In this document: piece by piece, positions 1 through 10,549 of the stretch | Position numbering within the stretch: the stretch's first letter is position 1 | Layout of the letters: each line of letters begins with the position of its first letter | NCBI GenBank assembly: GCA_030450335.1 | Contig: JAKDIS010000020.1 | Span: 1 to 28,257 of the forward strand | Source: Corynebacterium sp. | GTDB lineage: Bacteria; Actinomycetota; Actinomycetes; Mycobacteriales; Mycobacteriaceae | Direction: 5' to 3' | Length of the DNA stretch: 28,257 nucleotides | Notes under the pieces: generated by a model | What the model was told of the DNA's origin: nothing | Seen by the model: the letters and a program-made list of their open reading frames with translations, nothing else | Database searches by the model: none | Translations under genes and position numbers: made by a program

Positions 1-6
1 GGGGTC

Positions 7-2310
7 CTACCAGGGCAGGGGCTGGTCGTGGACCAGCGTGAGTCCCTGGGTGGAGCGGGTGACCGCGACGTAGACGTCGTTGAGCCCCTGGGGCGAGGCG
101 TCCACGATCTCCCCGGGCTCCACCAGCACGACCTCGTCGAACTCCAGGCCCTTGGCACCGTTGACGTCGGAGACCACCACCTCATCCGCGGCGTAGGCCT
201 CCTGCAGGCCGGCGATGCGCTGCGGCGCCGCGATGACGCCCACCAGGCCGTCGCCGGCGGCCTCGACAGCACGTGCCACGGCCGTCGCCACGTCGGCGAG
301 CGGGAGTTCGCGGATCCCGGTGCCGGTCTCACGCAGGCAGTCAGGGGTGGCCTGACCGGGGGAGATCTCCGACTGGATCGCGGTGGCGATCTCCGCGATG
401 TCCGCCGGCGTGCGGTAGTTCACGGTCAGCTCGTGCAGCCTCCACCGGTCCTTGACGAACGGGGAGAGGGCGTCCGACCAGTCCTCCACGCCCGCCGGGC
501 TGCCCGTCTGCGCCGGGTCGCCGACCAGGGTCATCCACCGGTTCGGCGAGCGCCTGAAGATCATCCGCCACGTCATGGCCGACAGCTCCTGCGCCTCGTC
601 GACGATGACGTGGCCGAAGGCCCAGGTGCGGTCGGCGGCGGCACGCTCGGCCGTGGACATCGAGGAACGCACGCGCTGACGCTCGGCCAGCTGCTCGGCG
701 TCGATGACGTCGTAGGCCATGAGGATCTCGGCGTCCGTACCGTCGTCGAGGTCCTGGTAGGCCGAACCGCTGAGGATGTCGAGCGCCTCCTGCGCCTCGT
801 CGACCTGTGACTTCCACCGGCGTCGCTCCTCGGCCTCGGCCTCCTCGGCACCGGCGATCCCGAGGATCTCCGCCAACTCGTCGAGCAGCGGGGCGTCCGC
901 CTCCGTCCAGTCCTCCGGGGCGTCCTCGCGCACCAGGGCGTCCCGGGTGACGTCGTCGTAGTCGGACGCGGCGGAGTCCACGGCCTCCCGCGACCCGTAG
1001 AGACCGGTGAGGACCTCCTCGGCGGTGAGTACCGGCCACAACTCGTCGACGGCCTCGGCGACCGCGGGCTCGGCGGCGAGGTCCTCACGCAACTGGTCGC
1101 GGTCGGCGGCGGTGAGCAGGTTCTCCCCGCCCAACGGGTCCGCGCCGATGGAGTCGGCCATCGCGTCGCGCAGCAGGTCGAGAACCACGTCGCTGAACCG
1201 GGCGCGGGCGAGGTTGTGCGGACGGTGCGTCCGGCGTGCCCGGGTACGCGCCTGCCGGGCGATCCGCGGGGTCAGCGCGACCGTCACCCCGTCGATGAGG
1301 AAGTCCACCGGCTCCTCCGGCACCGTCTGGTGGTCCCGTACCGCCGCGGCGAGGATCTCGAGCATCGCCGGTGACCCCTTGACCTCCTGGGTCGTCAGCG
1401 ACTCCGCGCTCAGCGGCCGGGCGTCGATCCCGGGCAGCAGGCTGCCCGGCGTGGCCAGCACCACGCCCGTCTCACCGAGGCTGGGCAGCACCTGCGAGAT
1501 GTAGTCCAGGAATCGACGGTTCGGGCCGATGATCAGCACACCGGTGTTCGCCAGCTGCTCGCGCCACGTGTACAGCAGGTACGCCGTACGGTGAAGGGCG
1601 ACCGCAGTCTTGCCCGTCCCCGGACCGCCCTGCACCACCGTCACGCCGCGGTGCTCCTCGCGGATGATGCGGTCCTGCTCGGCGACGATGGTGTCCACGA
1701 TGTCGTGCATGTGACGGTCACGCGCGCGGTTGACCGCGTGGAGCAGCGCGCCCTCCTGGGCGACCGATCCGTCGCGCTCGCCGCCGGAGCGTCCTGCCTG
1801 CCTGTCGCCGCCTGAGAGCCGCTCGTCGGCGACGTCGGTCACCGTGCGACCCCGGGTGCGGATGTGCCGGCGCACGTGCACACCCTCGGGGTGCAACGTG
1901 GTCGCCAGGTAGAACGGCCGGGCCAGCGGGGCGCGCCAGTCCATCAGCAGGGTGCGCATCTCGTCGTCGGAGGTGTGCAGGCCGATGCGACCGATGTAAC
2001 GACGGTCGAGCGGAGCTTCGCCGTCGACGTCGGTGACGGGGTTCTCCGGCTCATCGTCCTCCACGTCGATACGACCGAAGAACAGGCCGATCTCCGCGGC
2101 GGAGTACTCGTCCAGACGCCCGGCGACCTCGTAGGTCTCGTGGTCGCGTTCCAGCAGCGTCTGCGGCTGGTCGATGTCGGCACGGCGGCGTTGCGCCCGG
2201 CGCATACGGTCGGTGAGACGCTCGCGCGACTCGTCGACGACCGTCAGCAACTCGTCGAGGTGTTCCTGCTCGGCGGAGATGTCCGGGTGGTCGGAAGCGG
2301 TGGTGCTCAT
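7..2310 (-). CDS. helD: HelD-family RNA polymerase-associated ATPase (UvrD-like superfamily 1)
   Basis: The 767-aa protein has the HelD layout rather than that of a DNA-repair UvrD. Its Glu/Arg-rich, probably coiled-coil N-terminus (about residues 13-75) corresponds to the arm that enters the RNA polymerase secondary channel in this family. Next come the DWRAPLARPFY segment (about 124-134), a Walker A motif GGPGTGKT (228-235, Lys234), Walker B/motif II DEAQE (Asp571-Glu572), and a C-terminal superfamily-1 motif near VAVTRSTQGL. Family members use ATP to pull stalled or idle polymerase off DNA; some actinobacterial relatives give rifampicin tolerance. I chose the ATG at 2310 because AGGAG lies just upstream and the family N-terminus fits there. 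The frame stays open to 2433, so a start up to 41 codons earlier is possible. It is divergent from the permease gene. The 178 bp between them hold no convincing promoter that I can define. Confidence 0.85.
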   Translation of the reverse strand: MSTTASDHPDISAEQEHLDELLTVVDESRERLTDRMRRAQRRRADIDQPQTLLERDHETYEVAGRLDEYSAAEIGLFFGRIDVEDDEPENPVTDVDGEAPLDRRYIGRIGLHTSDDEMRTLLMDWRAPLARPFYLATTLHPEGVHVRRHIRTRGRTVTDVADERLSGGDRQAGRSGGERDGSVAQEGALLHAVNRARDRHMHDIVDTIVAEQDRIIREEHRGVTVVQGGPGTGKTAVALHRTAYLLYTWREQLANTGVLIIGPNRRFLDYISQVLPSLGETGVVLATPGSLLPGIDARPLSAESLTTQEVKGSPAMLEILAAAVRDHQTVPEEPVDFLIDGVTVALTPRIARQARTRARRTHRPHNLARARFSDVVLDLLRDAMADSIGADPLGGENLLTAADRDQLREDLAAEPAVAEAVDELWPVLTAEEVLTGLYGSREAVDSAASDYDDVTRDALVREDAPEDWTEADAPLLDELAEILGIAGAEEAEAEERRRWKSQVDEAQEALDILSGSAYQDLDDGTDAEILMAYDVIDAEQLAERQRVRSSMSTAERAAADRTWAFGHVIVDEAQELSAMTWRMIFRRSPNRWMTLVGDPAQTGSPAGVEDWSDALSPFVKDRWRLHELTVNYRTPADIAEIATAIQSEISPGQATPDCLRETGTGIRELPLADVATAVARAVEAAGDGLVGVIAAPQRIAGLQEAYAADEVVVSDVNGAKGLEFDEVVLVEPGEIVDASPQGLNDVYVAVTRSTQGLTLVHDQPLPW

Positions 2311-2488
2311 GGTCTCCTGAATCTCTTGAACGGGCCCCGTCGGCGTCGCGACAGGAACGACCATCCTACGCCGCGGACGGCCGCCATCGGCAGGCCCCAT
2401 CTGTTCAGCAGGGACACGAGGGTGAAACATCAATATGCTGTCCTGGTATCAGAGAGATTCATGACATTTCACCGAGAAGGACACCACC

Positions 2489-3946
2489 GTGACCACAGAG
2501 AGAACACCTGAAAGCCCACCTGCGACCATCCCGGACCACGGGCGGCACGACGGGCAGCATGAAGGGAAGCATGAAGGAAAGGGCGCCGGCGAGGAGTCGC
2601 TGGCGCCGCAGCAGACCCGCATCATGGGCAAGACGTCGTATCTCTTCGCCTGGATGGGTGGCTGCGTGTCGATCGGCACCTTCACCATGGGGTCCTCGCT
2701 GGTGGGCACCCTGAACCTGGTCCAGGCCATCGTGGCCATGGTCATCGGGTGCGTGGTCATCACCGTGGGTCTGACGATCAACGGCGCCGCCGGGCACCGG
2801 TGGGGGATCCCCTTCATGGTCCAGGTCCGCAGTTCCTTCGGATTCGTCGGCACCCGGATCCCCGGTCTGGTCCGCGCCCTGCCCGCGCTGGTCTGGTACG
2901 GATTCCAGAGCTGGGTCGGGGCGATGGCGATCAACTCGATCGCCGACACCCTCTTCGGGTTCAGCAACATCGTGCTGTTCTTCATCCTGTTCCAGGCCCT
3001 GCAGATCGCCCTGTCGGTCGCCGGGTTCCAGGGCATCAAGTGGCTGGAGAACATCGGCGCGGTGTTCATCCTCTGCGCGCTGATCTACATGTTCTTCAGC
3101 GTGATCGACCGCTACGGCACCGAACTCGGCGAGAGCCTGGATGCCCAAGGATCCTGGGGACTGCCGTTCTGGGGAGCCACGATGCTCTTCCTCGGCATCT
3201 ACGCCACCATGATGCTCAACGTCAGCGACTACTCGCGCGAACACTCCACCTCCAGCGGCCCTGCGACGATGTTCTCGCTGTACACCGCGGCGATCCTGCC
3301 GGTGACCCTGTTCATGGGGCTCATCGGGCTGATGGTCTCGGAGGCCACCGGGGTGGTCGACCCGATCGACGTGTTCTCCAACGCGGTCGACAACACCCCG
3401 CTGCTCGTCATCACGCTCCTGTTCATCGCCTTCGCACAGGTCACTACCAACGTCCTGAACAACGTGGTTCCGCCCACGTACGTGCTGATGGACATGTTCG
3501 GCATGAAGTTCCGCACGGCCGCGGTCCTGGTGGGTGTGCTCGCTCCGGCGACCTTCCCCTGGCTGCTGGTCCGCGACGAGAACGCCGACGGCCTGCAGAC
3601 CTTCGTGCAGATCTACTCGGCCTTCCTCGGCCCGATCTTCGCGGTCATGGTCGTGGACTACTACCTGGTCCGTCGACGCCGGCTCGAGATCGACGAGCTC
3701 TACGACCCGCGTGGGCCCTTCCGCGGGGTGAACTGGGCCGCGGTCGTCGCCGTGGTCGTCGGCGTGCTCATCACCCTGCCGTTCTCGGACGTGGGGTGGT
3801 ACGTGAGCCTCGTGCCGGCCGCGCTGGTTTACTGGGTGCTCATGAGAACACTGCCGTCCTCCCGTCGTTTCCTGGCGGGCACCGACGCCGCGGCGGTCGT
3901 CGCACCCGAGATTCAGGACCCCACCACTCAGAAGGAGCGAGCATGA
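2489..3946 (+). CDS. NCS1-family nucleobase/hydantoin:cation symporter
   Basis: This 485-aa inner-membrane transporter has about 12 hydrophobic segments between residues 50 and 452, close to the length of the hydantoin permease Mhp1. It starts with GTG behind AGAAGG (2475-2480). Residues that line the substrate site in Mhp1 can be placed: Trp136 and Gln140 in WYGFQ, and Asn321 in the TTNVLNN segment. The usual Trp of the G-W-A-T-L-x-L-N motif is Tyr238 here (GIYATMMLN). Expected cargo is a small cyclic ureide or nucleobase such as hydantoin, allantoin, uracil or cytosine, driven by Na+ or H+; the exact substrate cannot be read from sequence. The cytoplasmic N-terminus is His/Gly/Lys-rich (residues 19-31). 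The stop overlaps the next gene's start (ATGA), so permease and racemase are probably translationally coupled. Confidence 0.85.
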   Translation: MTTERTPESPPATIPDHGRHDGQHEGKHEGKGAGEESLAPQQTRIMGKTSYLFAWMGGCVSIGTFTMGSSLVGTLNLVQAIVAMVIGCVVITVGLTINGAAGHRWGIPFMVQVRSSFGFVGTRIPGLVRALPALVWYGFQSWVGAMAINSIADTLFGFSNIVLFFILFQALQIALSVAGFQGIKWLENIGAVFILCALIYMFFSVIDRYGTELGESLDAQGSWGLPFWGATMLFLGIYATMMLNVSDYSREHSTSSGPATMFSLYTAAILPVTLFMGLIGLMVSEATGVVDPIDVFSNAVDNTPLLVITLLFIAFAQVTTNVLNNVVPPTYVLMDMFGMKFRTAAVLVGVLAPATFPWLLVRDENADGLQTFVQIYSAFLGPIFAVMVVDYYLVRRRRLEIDELYDPRGPFRGVNWAAVVAVVVGVLITLPFSDVGWYVSLVPAALVYWVLMRTLPSSRRFLAGTDAAAVVAPEIQDPTTQKERA

Positions 3947-4665
3947 GAATCCTCGTCGTCAACGTCAACACCACCGCAACGATGACCGCCTCTATCGGCG
4001 CCCAGGCGGAGGCCGCGGCGTCCTCCGGCACCGAGATCGTGGCGCTGACCCCGCGCTTCGGGGCGGAGTCCGTCGAGGGCAACATGGAGAGCCACCTGGC
4101 CGCCGTCGGCGTGATGGACGCGGTCTCCCGGTACGACGGGCCGTTCGACGCGGTCATCCAGGCCGGTTTCGGTGAGCACGGCAGGGAGGCGCTCCAGGAG
4201 ATGCTGGACGTCCCGGTGGTCGACATCACCGAGGCGGCCGGCCACGTGGCGAGCCTGGTGGGACGCACCTACAGCGTGGTGACCACGCTTGACCGCACCG
4301 TCCCGCTCATCGAGGACCGGCTGACCCTGGCGGGGCTCGACCGCAGCTGCGCCTCCGTGCGGGCCTCGGGACTGTCCGTCCTGCAGCTGGAGGAGTCGGC
4401 GCAGGCCGCGGTGGAGGCCATCGCCGAGGAGGCCAGGATCGCTGTCGAGCAGGACCGCGCCGAGGTGATCGTCCTGGGCTGCGGGGGAATGGCGGGACTG
4501 GACGACGCCGTGCGCGCCGCGACAGGGACTCCCGTGGTGGACGGCGTCGCGGCCGCCGTCCAGCTGGCGGAGTCCCTGGTGAACCTCGGGCTCACCACCT
4601 CCAAGGTCCGGACGTACGCCGCGCCGCGGCCGAAGCGCATGACCGGGTGGCCCCTGCAGGACTAG
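3943..4665 (+). CDS. Asp/Glu/hydantoin racemase family protein lacking first catalytic Cys
   Basis: This is a 240-aa cytoplasmic protein of the Asp/Glu/hydantoin racemase superfamily. It opens with ILVVNVNTTATMT, the family's usual N-terminal strand and loop. The second catalytic cysteine is present in VLGCGGMAG (Cys180). In hydantoin and allantoin racemases the first cysteine lies in an A-C-F-G-D-P-G motif; here the aligned segment is QAGFGEHG, with Gly75 in place of Cys. A two-base racemisation through two thiols is therefore not expected, and the reaction may be one-base, isomerase- or lyase-like. Its 4 bp overlap with the NCS1 permease suggests that it acts on the imported compound. No hydantoinase, carbamoylase or allantoinase is in the window. 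It ends 4 bp from the convergent hydrolase gene, which leaves no room for a separate terminator. Confidence 0.75.
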   Translation: MRILVVNVNTTATMTASIGAQAEAAASSGTEIVALTPRFGAESVEGNMESHLAAVGVMDAVSRYDGPFDAVIQAGFGEHGREALQEMLDVPVVDITEAAGHVASLVGRTYSVVTTLDRTVPLIEDRLTLAGLDRSCASVRASGLSVLQLEESAQAAVEAIAEEARIAVEQDRAEVIVLGCGGMAGLDDAVRAATGTPVVDGVAAAVQLAESLVNLGLTTSKVRTYAAPRPKRMTGWPLQD

Positions 4666-4669
4666 CGGG

Positions 4670-5311
4670 TCACCAGCCGCGCTCGCGCCATTCGTCGAGG
4701 TGGGGACGCTCGGCGCCGATGGTCGTCGCGTCCCCGTGGCCGGGGTGGACCACCGTGTCGTCCGGAAGCGAGAAGCAGCGACGCGTCACGTCCCCGAGCA
4801 GGGAGGTGAAGTCCTCCGGTGTCTCCGTCCTGCCGACGCCGCTGGGGAAGAGGCTGTCGCCGGAGAAGAGCTGCGTCGGGCCGTCCTGGCCTGCAACCTG
4901 GCCTGGAAGGATCACGCCGAGGCCGCCCGGGGTGTGCCCGCGCAGCAGGACGAGCCGCATGCCGAGCCCGTCGAGGGCGGGGGAGGTCGTGAAGGCCTCC
5001 GGTGCGTCGTCGTCGGGGTCAGTACCCCAGGTCACGTCGACGGCGGCGGGCAACGCCGGAGCGTCCTGCACCGAGGCGTGGTGCCGCGCCCCGGTGGCGG
5101 CGAGGACCTCCTCGAGCGCCTGGACGTGGTCGAAGTGCTGGTGCGTGGTGAGCACGTCGGTGATGCGGACGCCGGCTTCCTCGGCGAGGGCGAGCAGGTG
5201 GGGTGCGTCGGCGGCGGCGTCGATCAGCAGGGCGTCGCCCTCGACGCTGACCAGGTAGCAGTTGTTGCCCATGGGGCCTACTGTCGTCGTGGTGATCTGT
5301 GCTGAAGTCAT
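4670..5311 (-). CDS. Metallo-beta-lactamase-fold hydrolase (glyoxalase II-like)
   Basis: This 213-aa protein carries the metal-binding motif THQHFDH (His57, His59, Asp61, His62), then GHTPGG (His126), a bridging Asp in SGDSLFPSGVGRT (Asp152), and HPGHG (His189/His192). This is the two-metal site of glyoxalase II-like hydrolases, which typically cleave thioesters or related bonds. The substrate of this branch is not known to me. I used the ATG at 5311; the frame is open upstream to 5422, but the extra 37 codons would run through the uvrA promoter. From memory, a homologous gene lies divergent from uvrA in Mycobacterium tuberculosis (Rv1637c/uvrA), so the pairing looks conserved. Its start is only 25 bp from the LexA-like site, so it may be co-regulated with uvrA. 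Confidence 0.8.
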   Translation of the reverse strand: MTSAQITTTTVGPMGNNCYLVSVEGDALLIDAAADAPHLLALAEEAGVRITDVLTTHQHFDHVQALEEVLAATGARHHASVQDAPALPAAVDVTWGTDPDDDAPEAFTTSPALDGLGMRLVLLRGHTPGGLGVILPGQVAGQDGPTQLFSGDSLFPSGVGRTETPEDFTSLLGDVTRRCFSLPDDTVVHPGHGDATTIGAERPHLDEWRERGW

Positions 5312-5336
5312 GGCACCACCATAACCCGTATCCCGT

Positions 5337-5352
5337 TCGATTATCCGTTCGA
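5337..5352. promoter_or_regulatory. Candidate LexA (SOS) box upstream of uvrA
   Basis: The 16 bp TCGATTATCCGTTCGA has the TCGA-N8-TTCGA architecture of the actinobacterial SOS box (TCGAAC-N4-GTTCGA). It matches 10 of the 12 specified positions, with a perfect right half. It overlaps the proposed uvrA -35 element, a position where LexA would block transcription. It is also close to the start of the divergent hydrolase gene. Confidence 0.6.
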
Positions 5353-5377
5353 CTGTGTCCGGGCCGTCACGTACCAT
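5348..5377 (+). promoter_or_regulatory. Proposed uvrA promoter
   Basis: TTCGAC (5348-5353) is separated by 18 bp from TACCAT (5372-5377). The spacing suits a housekeeping sigma factor and the -35 lies inside the LexA-like site. This predicts an untranslated leader of about 50 nt with AAGGAGA (5424-5430) before the GTG start. The assignment is by eye. Confidence 0.4.
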
Positions 5378-5436
5378 GGCGGGGACGAGCACAACGTGCA
5401 ACCACAACTTGCGACATTCCATGAAGGAGACCCGGG

Positions 5437-8283
<2,847 letters not shown>

Positions 8284-8305
8284 CCGGTCAGGCCTGTCAG
8301 ACCGT

Positions 8306-10261
8306 TCAGACCCCGGCGGGGGTGTCCGCCGTGTCGGTGCGGTGGCGTTCCCGCAGTACCGCGGTCACCAGCAGGATCGCACCGCAGATGATGAAGGCTG
8401 CGACCTGGATCAGCCCGGCCAGGGCGGACAGGTCGTAGAAGACCAGTTTTGCCGTGGCGAGCAAGGCCAGGGCCAGGCCGACCGCACCGTTGTCCCGGGC
8501 GAGCATCATCACGCCCAGGCTCATCCAGGTCACCGACATCACGAGGTGCCCGGCCATGAACGCCAGGTCCCCGGTGCTGAAGGTCATGAAGATCAGCGGG
8601 ATCGCCGAGCTCACGACGATGAGCAGGACGGCGGCGAGACCGACGATGATCTCCTTCGTCGCTCCCAGCACCCCGGCCGACCGCAGTATCAGCGCCCCGG
8701 GCACCGCCAGCAGGACAAGCACCGGCCATGTCAGGATCGGCGAGGCAGGTGTGTCGAACCACGCGGGTGCCACCCGGGGCAGGCAGTAGGCGAGGGTCAG
8801 GATGAAGACGGTCCACACCAGGGTGACCGGCAGCCTGTCGGCCAGGACGATCAACGTCGTGGCGATCGCCAGCAGGACGATCATCCACACCATCGCCTCC
8901 ACCGAGTAGATGTCCATCTGGCGGGTGGCGACCACGATGACGAGGCCGGCGACGCCGCAGCACAGTGCACACCGCAATCCGCCGGCCACGGTCGGTGGAT
9001 TCTGGTCACCGTCGACCGGTCGCAGTGCGGCCCCGGTGACTGCAGCGCCGACGACCGCGAAGGCGGTGGTGGCACCGGCGATCACCAGGCAGGCCACGAC
9101 GCCACCGGTCAAGCCGAGGTCGCTGTCGTCGTCGCCGGAGGACGACACGAGGAGCATCACGGGCAACAGCGAGACAGGGATCCACCGGGAGAACACCGAC
9201 AGTGCCGTCGGCTGCAGCGGCGGCGACAGGGACAGCCACGCCATCACCAGCACCCCGACGAGACCGCTGACGGCCAGCGCCGTGTGCTGGCCGCCGACGT
9301 CGAGGACGAGGAGTCCCAGGACGTAGACCGCGGCCGATGTCCCGGACGCGGCGGGCCACGGGCGGTGCCATGTGGTCGTGGCGCCGAGCAGTCCCAGGAC
9401 GATCAGCGCGAGAGCGTCGAACCGCGTCGTCGCCGTGACGTCGAGCAGGTAGATGATCGCCGGGGTGAGGAACACCGTGCCTGCCGCCACGAGGATCACG
9501 GCGAGCGGTTGGCGTCCCCACGCCCAGGCGGTGAACAGGCCTGCCACCGCGAGCGCGGCGACCAGGACGATCCCGGCGGTGGGTGCCAGCCACTCAAGGC
9601 CGAACACCAGAACCCAGAGATCGGTGAACAGGCCCAGTACTCCTACACTCAGCAGCGCTGGCGCGGACGGCCCCCGTGGGCTACGACGGTGCACGATGAA
9701 GGCCAGGGCGATCAGCGCCAGGCAGATCACCGCTGCACCGGTCACCGCGGTGGCGGGTCCGAGCCAGCCGCGGCTGAACGCCTGGACGGCAAGGAACACC
9801 AGTCCGATCACGGTGATGACCGCGCCGAGGATCGAGACCCCGACGGTGATCTTGTCCTTGTCCGCCATGTACGACGCCACGGGGCCGGGGGCGGAGGCAG
9901 AGGCGTTCGGGAAAGGACGGTGCGGGACGGCCGCAGTCGGGTACGGATGCCGTGCGGGGTGCTGGATCGGTGGTTGCTGTACTGGTTGCTGCCCGGCAGG
10001 TGGCCCGGCAGGCCAGGCCTCGGGGCGTGGCTGCTGTTGCGGCGGGGGAGAGGTGCCCGCAGGCGCCCCCGGATGCTCGGCGTACGTACGGTGCTCTGGG
10101 GTCTCTGGGTTGTCTAGGCTTTCGAGTCTGCCGAGGACTTCGGAGGCGATGCGGACGGTGTCCCGGTGTGCGATCTCAGACCTCCGCAGCGACTCGCGTA
10201 GGTCTTCCCCCAACCTCCCCAGGTCAGCTCGTGAACCATCCGGTGTGGAAGTTCCATTCAT
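8306..10261 (-). CDS. Large multi-pass membrane protein, DUF2339-like
   Basis: This 651-aa protein has a short charged N-terminal helix (about residues 9-50, likely coiled coil), then a Pro/Gln/Ala-rich low-complexity linker (about 52-125). From about residue 140 to near the C-terminus there is a long run of closely spaced hydrophobic segments, roughly 14-18 of them. This layout fits the DUF2339 family of predicted membrane proteins, whose function is not established. I assign the family from architecture and not from a diagnostic motif. The ATG at 10261 lies 7 nt below a TAGCTT element and has no good ribosome binding site, suggesting a leaderless message; an upstream start at 10339 is open but would run through the infC promoter. 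It is convergent with uvrA and divergent from infC. Confidence 0.6.
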   Translation of the reverse strand: MNGTSTPDGSRADLGRLGEDLRESLRRSEIAHRDTVRIASEVLGRLESLDNPETPEHRTYAEHPGAPAGTSPPPQQQPRPEAWPAGPPAGQQPVQQPPIQHPARHPYPTAAVPHRPFPNASASAPGPVASYMADKDKITVGVSILGAVITVIGLVFLAVQAFSRGWLGPATAVTGAAVICLALIALAFIVHRRSPRGPSAPALLSVGVLGLFTDLWVLVFGLEWLAPTAGIVLVAALAVAGLFTAWAWGRQPLAVILVAAGTVFLTPAIIYLLDVTATTRFDALALIVLGLLGATTTWHRPWPAASGTSAAVYVLGLLVLDVGGQHTALAVSGLVGVLVMAWLSLSPPLQPTALSVFSRWIPVSLLPVMLLVSSSGDDDSDLGLTGGVVACLVIAGATTAFAVVGAAVTGAALRPVDGDQNPPTVAGGLRCALCCGVAGLVIVVATRQMDIYSVEAMVWMIVLLAIATTLIVLADRLPVTLVWTVFILTLAYCLPRVAPAWFDTPASPILTWPVLVLLAVPGALILRSAGVLGATKEIIVGLAAVLLIVVSSAIPLIFMTFSTGDLAFMAGHLVMSVTWMSLGVMMLARDNGAVGLALALLATAKLVFYDLSALAGLIQVAAFIICGAILLVTAVLRERHRTDTADTPAGV

Positions 10262-10268
10262 ACGCTTT

Positions 10269-10274
10269 AAGCTA
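10269..10274 (-). promoter_or_regulatory. Possible leaderless -10 element for the membrane-protein gene
   Basis: On the minus strand TAGCTT ends 7 nt before the ATG at 10261, and no purine-rich ribosome binding site intervenes. That is the spacing expected when transcription starts at the initiation codon. A clear -35 was not found. Confidence 0.3.
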
Positions 10275-10301
10275 GCAGTGTTCGCCGCGGGGCAGGAGGA
10301 C

Positions 10302-10330
10302 TTGTTTCCCGTCCGGGGTACTGCTATGGT
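10302..10330 (+). promoter_or_regulatory. Proposed infC operon promoter
   Basis: TTGTTT (10302-10307) and TATGGT (10325-10330) are separated by 17 bp. Transcription would begin near 10336, leaving a leader of about 213 nt before infC. Confidence 0.45.
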
Positions 10331-10336
10331 CGTGTG

Positions 10337-10549
10337 CACTACCGCCTGTCAATGATGGCAGGCTGCAAGTGGAGTCTCTCCCACCTGAGACCGCCTTCGT
10401 GCAGGGCTCGGGTCAACGAACGGTCGTCGTGTCCACCACAACGTGTGTGGATCGACGGCCGTCCGAGGTGCGGTGCCTGTGCGCCGCCCGGGGGGATTGC
10501 GCTCGCAGTACGCGGTACACGTTTCTACCACTGCTACTGAGGAGTTCTC
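10337..10549 (+). promoter_or_regulatory. Structured 5' leader of infC-rpmI-rplT
   Basis: Directly after the proposed transcription start is a hairpin with an 8 bp stem, GCCTGTCA-ATGA-TGGCAGGC (10344-10363). The next stretch can fold in two exclusive ways: GTGGAG with CTCCCAC, or GTCTC with GAGAC. A further stem, TCCAC...GTGGA, lies near 10433-10454. The same leader is one open frame from GTG 10334 to TGA 10538-10540, ending at the base before the infC GGAG. A leader of this length and structure suggests control by a ribosomal protein or by IF3, but I do not recognise a named motif. Confidence 0.4.

Noticed and set aside
8284..8305. Bidirectional terminator between uvrA and the membrane-protein gene
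   Set aside because: The 22 bp gap has short GTC/GAC direct and inverted repeats, but no stem longer than about 4 bp can be drawn.
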